NCBI RefSeq assembly: GCF_965363235.1
Contig: NC_134843.1
Location: 1,488,001 to 1,552,000, forward strand
DNA: 64,000 nucleotides
From: Mytilus galloprovincialis
Taxonomy: Eukaryota > Mollusca > Bivalvia > Mytilida > Mytilidae
Direction: 5' to 3'
The position numbers were made by a program, and so were the translations under genes. Under the pieces are notes generated by a model, which did no database searches, was not told where the DNA came from, and was given only the letters and a program-made list of their open reading frames with translations. Positions 36,501 through 48,500 of this stretch are shown one piece after another (the first letter of the stretch is position 1; the number at the start of each line of letters is the position of its first letter).

Positions 36501-39500
36501 TGTTACTTGACTTTGTATATGTAGTTTATTATGTTGAAATATTCAGTTACTCCATCTTTTACATGTTTTACTTTCATTTAACATATAGGGTAACAAATCC
36601 AGAAGTTTCAGCATTGTTAAGCAGGTTAAATAGAATTACAACGCCATCGTATGGTGACGTCATGAAACCTGTCTGGGAATGGTACACAAATAGGTAATAT
36701 TTTAAACCTTAGTTAAGCTAATTGAGACTCCCGAACACTTTCTGACATGCACGTTTACGTCTCAATAGTTGTTGTCTACTAGAGCGAGAGTCTGATTGTA
36801 ACTGTTATGAAGAACACGAAACACCTAACATTTATGTTTTATTGTTCATAGTCTTAGTTTGTTTTTTCTCTTTCTATTATTGAGAGCCATTGTTTGTCCT
36901 GTTGCATTGTTTGTTTTTTCTCTTTCGATTATTGAGTGCCATTGTTTGTCCTGTCTAACTGAATAAGGCATTTCTGATTCCAAATAGTCAGTTACATTTA
37001 CTACAGCTATAAGGGGGGGACGTCTATTTGTTTAGTTTTTAGCTCACCTGGCCCGAAGGGCCAAGTGAGCTTTTCTCATCACTTGGCGTCCGTCGTCCGT
37101 CGTCGTCCGTCGTCGTTAACTTTTACAAAAATCTTCTCCTCTAAAACTACTGGGCCAAATCAAACCAAACTTGGCCACAATCATCATTGGGGTATCTAGT
37201 TTAAAAAATGTGTGGCGTGACCCGGTCAACCAACCAAGATGGCCGCCACGGCTAAAAATAGAACATAGGGGTAAAATGCAGTTTTTGGCTTATAACTCAA
37301 AAACCAAAGCATTTAGAGCAAATCTGACATGGGGTAAAAATGTTTAACAGGTCAAGATCTATCTGCCCTGAAATTTTCAGATGAATCGGTCAATCGGTTG
37401 TTGGGTTGCTGCCCCTGAATTGGTAATTTTGAGGAAATTTTGCTGTTTTTGGTTATTATCTTGAATATTATTATAGATAGAGATAAACTGTAAACAGCAA
37501 TAATGTTCAGCAAAGTAAGATCTACAAATAAGTCAACATGACCAAAATGGTCAGTTGACCCGTTTAGGAGTTATTGCCCTTTATAGTCAATTTTTAACCA
37601 TTTTTCGTTAATTAAAGTAATCTTTTACAAAAATCTTCTCCTCTGAAACTACTGGGCCAAATTAATCCAAACTTGGCCACAATCATCTTTGGGGTATCTA
37701 GTTTAAAAAATGTGTGGCGTGACCTGGTCAACCAACCAAGATGGCCGCCACGGCTAAAAATAGAACAACGGGGTAAAATGCAGTTTTTGGCTTATAACTC
37801 AAAAACCAAAGCATTTTGAGGAAATCTGACGGGATAAAAATGTTTATCAGGTCAAGATCTATCTGCCCTGAAATTTTCAGATGAATCAGTCAATCGGTTG
37901 TTGGGTTGCTGCCCCTGAATTGGTAATTTTGAGGAAATTTTGCTGTTTTTGGTTATTATCTTGAATATTATTATAGATAGAGATAAATTGTAAACAGCAA
38001 TAATGTTCAGCAAAGTAAGATCTACAAATAAGTCAAAATGACCAAAATGGTCAGTTGACCCCTTTAGGAGTTATTGCCCTTTATAGTCAATCTTTAACCA
38101 TTTTTCATAAATCTAAGTAATCTTTTACAAAATCTCCACTGAAACTACTAGGCCACAATCATCTTTGGGGTATCTAGTTTGAAAAATGTGTCCGATGACC
38201 TGGCCATTCAACCAAGATGGCCGCCACGGCTAAAAATAGAACATAGGGGTAAAATGCAGTTTTTGGCTTATAACTATGAATTCAAAGCTTCTAGAGCAAA
38301 TCTGACAAGAAGTTAAATTGTTAATCAAGTCAATATCTATCTGCCCTGAATTTTTCAGATGAATTGGACAACTGGTTGTTGGGTTGCTGCCCTCCAATTG
38401 GTAATTTTTAAAGAAATTTTGCCGTTTTTGGTTATCTTGAATACTATTATAGATAGCGATAAACTGTAAACAGCAATAATGTTCAGCAAAGTAAGATCTA
38501 CAAATAAGTCAACATGACCTAAATGGTCAATTGACCCCTTAAGGAGTTATTGCCCTTTATAGTCAATTTTTAACAATTTTCATTAATTTGGTAAATATAT
38601 GTAAATTTTTACCAAATATAGTTCTCTGTTACTAATGGGCAAAGTTCATTATAGATATAATTGTAAGAAGCAAAATCGTTCAGTAAAGTAAGAACTTCAA
38701 ACACATCACCATCACCAAAATACAATTTTGTCATGAATCCATTTGTGTCCTTTGTTTAATATGCACATAGACCAAGGTGAGCGACACAGGCTCTTTAGAG
38801 CCTCTAGTATTAATTAATTCGTTCAATATAACGGTATAATATTTTTATGTAAAATATTTTTTTCTCTCCAGATTTATAAATATTTTAAAGGACATAAGAC
38901 AGTCACGGAATGAAGCTGGTCAGTATATTCTTTGGGAAGAAGCTTCGAAAAACAACTTAAATGTAGGTATGATAAATTATTTACTTAATGAGTTATGATA
39001 AATTACAAACATTTTAGATCCCTTTAGACAAGATCCTCGAATACTCAAAGTATTTATACATCTGAATATTACAGATTAAAGTAAATATTTTACCATGCCA
39101 TCACATAATTTACAAGATATAAATTTCGTCTGTTGATGTCCTATTGCCGTATTACTAGCTTTCAATAGTTATCAAAGGTACTAGGCTTATAATTTTGATA
39201 CTCAAGACGCGCGTTTCTTCTACATAAGACTCATCAGTGACGCTCAGGTCAAAATAGTTAAAAAGCCAAACAAATATAAAGTTGAAGAGCATTGAGGATC
39301 CAAAATTCCAAAAATTTGTGCAAACTACGGCTGTGTTTCTCCAGGTGGTCGTGATAGTGTGCGAACATTGGTCCGTCGACTTCCTAGAGGCAACCGAAGA
39401 GCAAGTCGTATTGTCAAAAGACATGCCCTAACAGGCTGGCACTGTGCAGGCAGGTTTCAATAGAAGAATGAATGACTATCTATGCTCGAACATGAGAAGC

Positions 39501-42500
39501 TGACAATAGTTATCAAAGGTACCAGGATTATAATTTAGTACGCCAGACGCGCGTTTCGTCTACATAAGACTCATCAGTGACGCTCATATCAAAATATTTA
39601 TAAAGCCAAACAATTACAAAGTTGAAGAGCATTGAGGATCCAAAATTCCAAAAAGTTGTGCCAAATACGGCTAAGGAAATCTATGCCTGGAATAAGAAAA
39701 TCCTTAGTTTTTCGAAAAATTAAAACTTTTGTTAACAGGAAATTTATAAAAAAAAATGACCACATTATTGATATTCATGTCAACACCGAAGTGTTGACTA
39801 CTGGGCTGGTGATACCCTCGGGGACGAAGCGTCCACCAGCAGTGGCATCGACCCAGTGGTGTAAATAGTTATCAAAGGTACCAGCATTATAATTTAGTAC
39901 GCCAGACGCGCGTTTCGTCTACATAAGACTCATCAGTGACGCTCATATCAAAATATTTATAAAGCCAAACAATTACAAAGTTGAAGAGCATTGAGGATCC
40001 AAAATTCCAAAAAGTTGTGCCAAATACGGCTAAGGAAATCTATGCCTGGAATAAGAAAATCCTTAGTTTTTCGAAAAATTAAAACTTTTGTTAACAGGAA
40101 ATTTATAAAAAAAATGACCACATTATTGATATTCATTGGTCAGATGAGAGTCGGTTTATGTTTCAACCAGTAGACGCCTTAATACGGATTTCGCGGGGAA
40201 ATAATACGGCCTATGACCGAAACAACATTTGCCCTATGCTTTCATTCGGTTCTGGTGGTGTTACAGTACGGGTTGCTTCTTTTACCGTTGTAAGCCGGGT
40301 ATGCATATCCTGCAGGGTCACATAAACAGACAGACATACAGAGATTAAGTACCTAAAATCATTGTAGTCCTTCATTTTTATAATCCCCCAGTTGCGGCAA
40401 CATGCTCGCGACCCCTTGTACATGGACGACAACGCTAGACAACCCAAGGCAAGGATTGTAACCGAGACAAAAGAGCAAAAAGCCACTTACACTATCTTTT
40501 GGCCTTCCATGTTTCCATACATAAACCCTATCGAACATGTCTGGGATGTCACTGGCAGAAATCTCAATCGCAGAGACCAACCTTCACAAAATTTTGTCGA
40601 TTTAAAAGTGGTAATTGTTGATGCATGGCTTAGATTTCCTCAACTAAAGTTTTGAATGCTTGTAACGAGTCTCGGAAGAGAGGTTGTTACACATGCTATT
40701 GACTCAAATACTGACATTAAATTTGACGAACATATCAAAGATTATTTCTAGAAAATTTTAATGATACTGCCAATGGGTGATTAATTGTTGTAAAAAAATT
40801 AAATCACAGTGAAACTTAAATTCCGTTTCTGATTTGTGTAATTTACACTATTTTTATGAACGGAAAACCTAAATGCATAGAACCTTCATAAGTGACCAAA
40901 ATTAAATTTGTGGTTTGTTTATGGTATATGTTAGCAAAACTGCTACATGAACGGTTTTTTTTTTCGAGAAATAAATGATATTTTAGATAAGAAAAAATTT
41001 TGATGCGATTAAAATAGATGGTGCTTAATTTTTGGCGGACTGTATAGTTATCAAAGGAACCAGGCTTATAATTTTGATACGCCAGATGCGCGTTTCGTCT
41101 ACATATGACTCATCAATGACGCTCAGATCAAAATATTTAGAAAGCCAATGTTATTTATAAAGAGAAAAGAAGTTTCTTGAATCAAGAGGACCACTGATTT
41201 TGGCAAGTATTCAGCATTAGAACAGAATCATAATGCTACATCGCTAAACGGCAATAACAACATAAATAAACATAATGCCATTGAGCTACTTGAGCTAGTC
41301 TTTTTTTAAACTGTGTAAAATCTTTTAGGAAGTAAAAGCATATTGGTAAACAAGTACTACAAAGCTTCAGCGCCATTCAATTTCTCTATTGAGACGATAC
41401 GGGTTAAAATTTCATTGTTGGGAAGATGATAACAAGCATGGTTAAGATGTGTTCTTGTCTAACCATTTTCAGGTTTCAATATTATTGGTTAGTTCATTTA
41501 TTTATGATTATTACACTGATTTTTATTTCATAGATAGCAAAAGATGCAATAATTCAGATCTGGTTAGGAGGAGGCAAGGAAATTCTCAAAGCCCTAGACC
41601 AAGGATATCGTGTTCTGTTTTCATCTTGTTGGTATTTAGATCATTCAAAATACGGCATACATTGGACAGATTATTATCTCTGTGACCCAACGCATCATAA
41701 TATAAGTAAGATATAGATAAATGTTAAGAGCTAATTCTCTAATGCTTGTATAGTAAAACTTTGGTTGGCTTGCTTGTTTTGTTTGTATAACTCAAGCTTT
41801 GTAATTTAGATCAATAAAATCTTCAAACAATGTATAAAGTTAAACCTATATATATATATTATTCAAATTAGATCGTTATCCCAATAACAATTGTACAACA
41901 AACAAGCTAACCAAAGTTTTGCTCTACATGCATTAGGAAATTAGCTCTAAACATAGTAAAAGAGGGACGAAAGATATCAGAGGGACAGTCAAGATATAAA
42001 TATCTAGATATAGTAAATACGAGAATTGAGAATGAAATATCACTCTCTATTTATATATTCTTCACATAAAATCTATTCAAGTCAACACATATCAAAAAGG
42101 TTTAAATGTAAGAAGATTACTTTATATATAAAACATATCAAAAATATACTTCAAATCGACTTAAAACAGATCCTGCAATTCAGAATAAATGTTATTGTCC
42201 ACGTTTTGTATGACCATATGTTACCTAAAATCTTAGCTTTATATAATCTATTATAATTTTTAAATTATTTCTTATATCGGTTTTGAATGAGATATATGTC
42301 TAGTATTTGATACATATATGTCGATATATATTTATCTTTCATGTCTTGTTTGATGTGTTTTAGAATTTCATTGATTTAATATCCAGGGGCCTGGTTTTCG
42401 AAAGTATCATAAGATATGTCATAAGATATATCTTAGGACACATTTTATGATCATCTTATGACTATCATATGATATGTCATAGGATGTAAATCAAAGCTGT

Positions 42501-45500
42501 CTTAAGACAGTCATAGCTATGATGCTCTTATGACTGTCATTAGTGAACATCATTTTCTATTATTTTAAATAATGTTTAAAAAGTATAAAATATAAGAATG
42601 AAAATGAAAAGTATGAACATATTAGTTATTACTATTCTTAATATTTACGAATATTTTTTTTTCGTTATAATGAACCTGAAATTTTATACAAAAAGGAATT
42701 GAAATATGAGTTGATAATTTGTGTAAATTTAGTTTGTAATATATGTTTAATCTTCAACTTCGCTTTCGTGTATCATCATACATGCATTGTTATTTAACTG
42801 TGAATACTTTTTAGATTCGGTACATCGAGTACCCGCTTAACGAAATGCCCGTGCACATACGTAAATATAGTACTATTAAATAAACTAGGAACGAAATAAT
42901 ATGTATATCTATTGTACAAAACCATAAGTTAGAAAAGAATTCCAAATTGTATGTCGCAGGAGATTCAAAGAATCTTTACTATTTAGCTAACAGAGAAACA
43001 CAACAAATATTTTTATTACAATTAATATGAAATTATGCCAAAAAAGTCATGAAAAGTAATTGAAATTTTAGTTGACAATCATAAGACCATCATAAGTCAT
43101 GTCTTAGTCATAAGATACTTTCGAAAACCAGGCCCCTGTAGTTAATGTTAAGATTTAATCGAACAATCAGAGATCATTCGTTACAAAAACTAGTTTAATA
43201 CTGACATAAGTGTCTCGCCTAAACTGAAGTAAAATTTCTTAATGTCCTTCTTATTCAGTAACATTATATTGATACAGTTTTCAGTACTTTCTGTTTCATT
43301 TTAAAATCACTATCAAAATTGCCTTCTTAATGATTACTATTAAGCATCGCATGTTTTTCACAAAAAAAAAGTTATAAAGCCCAAACACGCATTTAAATTC
43401 AAGACAGGATTTAAAAAACTCAATATAACCCCAGCTTTAGTTTACTGTGCTATATGTCCACAAAAGATTTATCACCGCATTCAAATCAATACTCGGAAGA
43501 GTGCCAAATCTATTATGTTGTTGGAAAGAACTGAAACCCAAACTGAAAATCCAAGTAAAGGCAATATCAGAATACCGCAGTTCAAAGACATAAATCGATT
43601 TGCCAATTTTATCCGAAGCTTTGTAACATAGAGGGAAATAAGGATGTTGAATGATTTCAATATTTTATAAACAATAAAAGAGAAGCGAAAGACACCAAAG
43701 GGACATCTAAACCCATAACACGAAAAAAACATGAAAAATGCATGGCATTTAGCAAAAATCCTGGCCCCCCTTTTTTTGGGAAAATTTGTGGATCACTGAA
43801 GCATGACTGCAGCGGGCCCCCTCTTAAGCAGTCAATTGGCTCACTAAAATGACAACATTACGTGACAGGAATACAGTACAAATGAAGGAAAGAACACTCA
43901 GGATAGAGAAATATATAAATGAATAATATAACAGGACTTTATAACAAATAAACCACAGAATAACAACTGACACCTTATATGCACAGTACATGACAATATA
44001 AGTTTAAATTGTGCATCACACGAATGTTTTAACGTCACAGTTAAATTTCTAAAAATAGAATATAATGTTATTTTATATATTTATAAAGTTCGAATGTCCT
44101 GTAAAAAGTGCAAATGTCATGATGAAAAGAGTAAATGACTTTTTTTTTTTATTTTCACTTAAGAAAGCGCAAATATATATTAAAAAACGTCCCGTGCTAG
44201 ACTAAATCAATACAGACCAAACACAACCGTAAGTTTTATTGCATTGGAAGTTTGTAAAAAGATGTGTAACATATATTATATATTTTTTAGTCGTCCTAAA
44301 CATGAATCAAATATTTGGACGTTAGGCAACCAACAATCAATCAATCAATTTTCTTGAACAGATTAAATAAAAAAAAAATCATTTGGATATACTACATGTA
44401 TATATATATATATTACCGTATTTTTGATAAGACGACAGATTTTTTATCTTATTTTGTAATCTTCATTCATATTAATTTATATTATAGAGTACCAACCCTC
44501 ACTTATAAATGGTAAATATTAAATGCTTGTCTTGGTGAATTTTCGTGTTGTTCCTATAATGCTTTGTAAGTGATGCATTTAATTTCCATAATATAATGAT
44601 TTTTCCTACAAAGTATGCTTATTTCAGTCGCTTTATTCCACATCATGATTAATTATTACCTTATTTATAAAAGTGCCAATTTTCATATGCTTAACCCACA
44701 GCTTATGGGTATTTGTTGGTTGATATGAGCCTCTATGTTAAGGTTCAGATTATTTTAGTATTACAATTTTTAATTGTTATGGATAATATGATTCATACTT
44801 TGTTTGACTTTTTTTTACTTTTTTTTTTATAAGAGCGTCACTGATGAGTGTTTTGTAGACAAAACACGCGTCTGGCACAAATATAAAATTTCTATCCTGG
44901 TATATATGATGAGTTTAGTATGCTTACCACACGTTATTCTCTACAAGTGGGATGTTTAACTATAAGTAAAACTATGTTTAACCCGACATTTCCTTGGATA
45001 TGACGGTTGTGAGCCTTTCTTTCTTTTTGTTGATATAGTCTAACTTTTGATTTTGATAGTTGAAATGAACAAACCTTTTTGGAATTTACATTGGAGTTCG
45101 AAATTTTGATAATAATTTTTGTTAATAAGATACATCTTTTACAGGCGCATTATTCAGCCCAAATGACTGGTCATTGTTATCATCATATTATATTAGTCAT
45201 CTACGAAAATCAATGCCTATTTTTTTCGGATCCTTTATCCTCCATATATTCAATTTAAACAAATTGTTCTAATTTGATATACAAAAACGCAAAAATAGAA
45301 CAGCCAAAGTAATCTTGTACTAATTCAATTTTGACTATGGGAGTGTCAGATTTCGTAAAATTTCTAATTATTTTACATCCTTTTTTAAGCTTTGCATGTT
45401 TTAAATACGTCCTGAATGTGCTGATATATTATCCGCTTACGTAAAGCAAACAAAAATCAATGTATTCTGTTAGTATTGCTGTCATTTGACGTATCGTTTA

Positions 45501-48500
45501 ACATGTTTAATTTCTTACAATATGTTTTTATTTAAATATTTGTTTTATATAATAATCATGTAGTTGTATTCCTAAACCAAAAGTTATTGTAAAAGAGGGA
45601 CGAAAGATACCAGAGGGACAGTGAAACTCATAAATCAAAAACTAGGGGTGGTCTCAGGTGCTTCGGAAGGGTAAGCAGATCCTGCTCCACATGTTTCACC
45701 TGTCGTGTTGCGTATGTTATGACAAATCCGGTGAATAATCTAATTCGGTAGGTCACATTTATGAAAGAGAAGGGGATTGTTTGTAGTTGCGACGTAAGGA
45801 ACATATCCGATATCATTTTGTGAAACGAATATTTCATAGGTTCTTTGTGTTAAAAAAGTGTAAATGTTTATACATAAAAAGAACCAAATTATAAATTATA
45901 TAACTTCTAAGTCATAAATGATATGTCATGTTAGAAGGAAATTTAAACATCGAAATAGCTGTATGTACCCTTTAAAGTTCTCTTACAAAATGAAGAGAGA
46001 GAAAAAAACAGACAGTAAAGATGACAAAACAATTCGTCTTATTTGTTGATTTGGTTTTAAAAAGATGTACTCTGTGTTAAAATAATATATTTAGATAGTT
46101 AAATTTTCCAATACGTTAACACATACTATGACATTAATTGTATGTGCTTACTCTGTGACTGGGATTAAGAACTAATTGAGAAAAAAATGATAAGGATATA
46201 AATAGTGACTTGTTCATAATTTTTTTCACTATATTACAAATCGAATATTTTGATAATGTCCAACTTATATTTCATTTTCTTTTTAACAATTGCGAGATGT
46301 GGTATGATTGCCAATGAGAAAATTTCCAACAGAGTTCTCATAAAGTGAATGAAAGCCATTATATTAATTCAAGTTCAGCTAAAACCATTTATTATAAACA
46401 GATCTCAAAAGAAGAGAAGACAAGATATTAGGCGGAGAAGTTTGTTTGTGGAGTGAATATATAACCAGCGAGTCTCTAATGTCAGTAATGTGGTAAGTTA
46501 GAGATATGTTTGGGTTTGTGGAGTGAATATATAACCAGCGAGTCTCTAATGTCAGTAATGTGGTAAGTTAGAGATATGTTTGGGTTTGTGGAGTGAATAT
46601 ATAACCAGCGACTCTCTAATGTCAGTAATGTGGTAAGTTAGAGATATGTTTGGGTTTGTGGAGTGAATATATAACCAGCGAGTCAACGGTTATCCTTTGA
46701 GGCTCCTTAATCTTATTGTTTCATTTTGACTTTTCTCTACGTATTTCCTTCAAAGTTTATTTCTTGGAGCTGCCTATCCAAAAATTAGTCTGTTAAAAAA
46801 AACAGGAATTGTGTTTAATTACCATTTCCTGTGTTTCTTCCGAATTTTTGTTCTGATCGCTCCCATTATATCTGCCGGCATTGTGAAAAACTTGAACAGT
46901 GGTATACTACTGTTGCCTTTATTGCTCATTTTGAAAATTCATTTTTCAGAGCAATAAAAAAAAGTAGTGGTTGAACAACACAATCAGTTAAGGGCCAACT
47001 TAACATTAAAAGTTCACACATGTATCACATTTTATTAACTGAAAGTTTCTTAGGAATAAATATCAATGCAATACAAAACAGTAACTACAGGTCGTGTTAT
47101 ACAATCGGGGACCTCCAGGGGTATCAACATAGTTTACATATAAATGAGAATACTTTTAACTTTAAAATGTATATCTTTGTTGAATTGACAGGCCAAGAGC
47201 ATCTGCTGCTGCAGAAAGATTATGGAGTAGTTCCACAGTTATAAGTATACAATCAGCTGGAAGACGTCTACAGGAGCATCGGTGTAGAATGTTGAGGTAA
47301 AAACTATAAGAATGCCAATGGGTGAACTTTCCATCCAAGTCACAATTAGTAAAAGTAAACCGCTATAGGTCAAGGCACGGCTTTCACCGAACAGCAAGCT
47401 ATAAAGGGTCACTTCCATTCACAATGATGTAATACAAGAATTTTCTGTTTCATCCGTTATCGTCATTATACAATGGTATAGAGATAAGGTTTATACGTTT
47501 ATGAGACAGGTCAGCATCCCAAGGAGACCAAAACACACCTGCATCTGAACAAATAGTCATAAAAATACAATATGCGAAATTCTGGGTCTGTCAATAAATA
47601 ATATAGAGATTATATAAAGTTCCTTCAATTACAAACACATCATGAATGTCAAAATACTGACTATTGACGAAGTCCTCGACTTAAAATACCAAACTGCAAG
47701 CAAGGTCTGCTATGATTATGAAATAACGAACGAAGACTACTACAATTAAAATATGCAGCATTTCGAAATAATGTCCATAAAAAATTGATGTTTTGAGAAA
47801 ACACATATACCTAATACATGTACTGTATTTTTTTTTATAATCAGTCCTTGTCTACGTTTGGCATGTATATTCAACCAGTTTATGAAGCTACTTGGTAGTT
47901 ACGTTGCCTGAAATGTGAATCCAAAACATGTATTTATATGTTGACTTCAAACAGATTCAACTTCAAATGGATTGCTAATGTAAAATAAGGTATGAGGTGA
48001 TCCTTGATAGAGGGTTGCTGCTCACAAAGAAGTTCAAAATGGCGAAGTTGAAATCATCCATTCGTAAATTTCACAGACGCCATCACCAGTTGGTTCACCG
48101 TTATGGAATAAAAGAGGGACGAAAGATACCAAAGGGACAGTTAAACTCATAAATCTAAAACAAACTGACAACGCCATGGCTAAAAATGAAAAAGACAAAC
48201 AGAAAAACAATAGTAAACATGACAAAACATAGAAAACTAAAGAATAAACAACACGAACCCCACCAAAAACTAGGGGTGATCTCAGGTGCTCCGGAGAAAA
48301 ACCGTTTCACAGATGATATCCAATATGTTCCTTACGTCGTAAAAACAATCCCGTTCCCTTTTCATGAAATTAAACTACTTACCGGGTTTGTAATAACATC
48401 AGCAACACGACGGGTGCCACATGTGGAGCAGGATCTGCTTACCCTTCCGGAGTACATGAGATCACCTCCAGTGTTTGGTGGGGTTCGTGTTGCTTAGTCT

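Larger units (their letters stand above)
33831..36588 (+). other. Intron 7 (about 2.8 kb)
   Basis: Contains an antisense hammerhead repeat (34300-34600), a family A element (35487-35763) and a 30-bp array. Confidence 0.8.
36694..38871 (+). other. Intron 8 (about 2.2 kb)
   Basis: Holds a 52-bp duplication and the third family E element, whose 3' end lies 63 bp before exon 9. Confidence 0.8.
39507..40138 (-). repeat. Head-to-tail dimer of hammerhead-bearing repeats
   Basis: TAGTTATCAAAGGTACCAG begins near 39508 and again near 39867, and the two copies are nearly identical for about 270 bp. The hammerhead motifs are 359 bp apart. The first unit also has CCACTGGGTCGATGCC (minus strand). Confidence 0.85.
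39336..41046 (+). pseudogene. Tc1/mariner-type transposase relic, split by an insertion
   Basis: The right part (40138-40700) reads [14 protein letters not shown] with the first catalytic Asp, then [10 protein letters not shown] (40429-40458) with the second, then INPIEHVWD near 40523 with the Glu/Asp-position residue. Stops and frame changes separate them. Less certain transposase sequence is at 39340-39505. The family B dimer at 39507-40138 interrupts just before WSDESRF. Confidence 0.7.
38963..41533 (+). other. Intron 9 (about 2.6 kb), nested transposon remnants
   Basis: Consists of family B repeats around and inside a Tc1/mariner-type relic. Confidence 0.75.
41706..46401 (+). other. Intron 10 (about 4.7 kb)
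   Basis: Holds a 755-bp inverted-repeat element, a family D copy, a broken sense hammerhead, and family C fragments. The rest is AT-rich. Confidence 0.75.
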
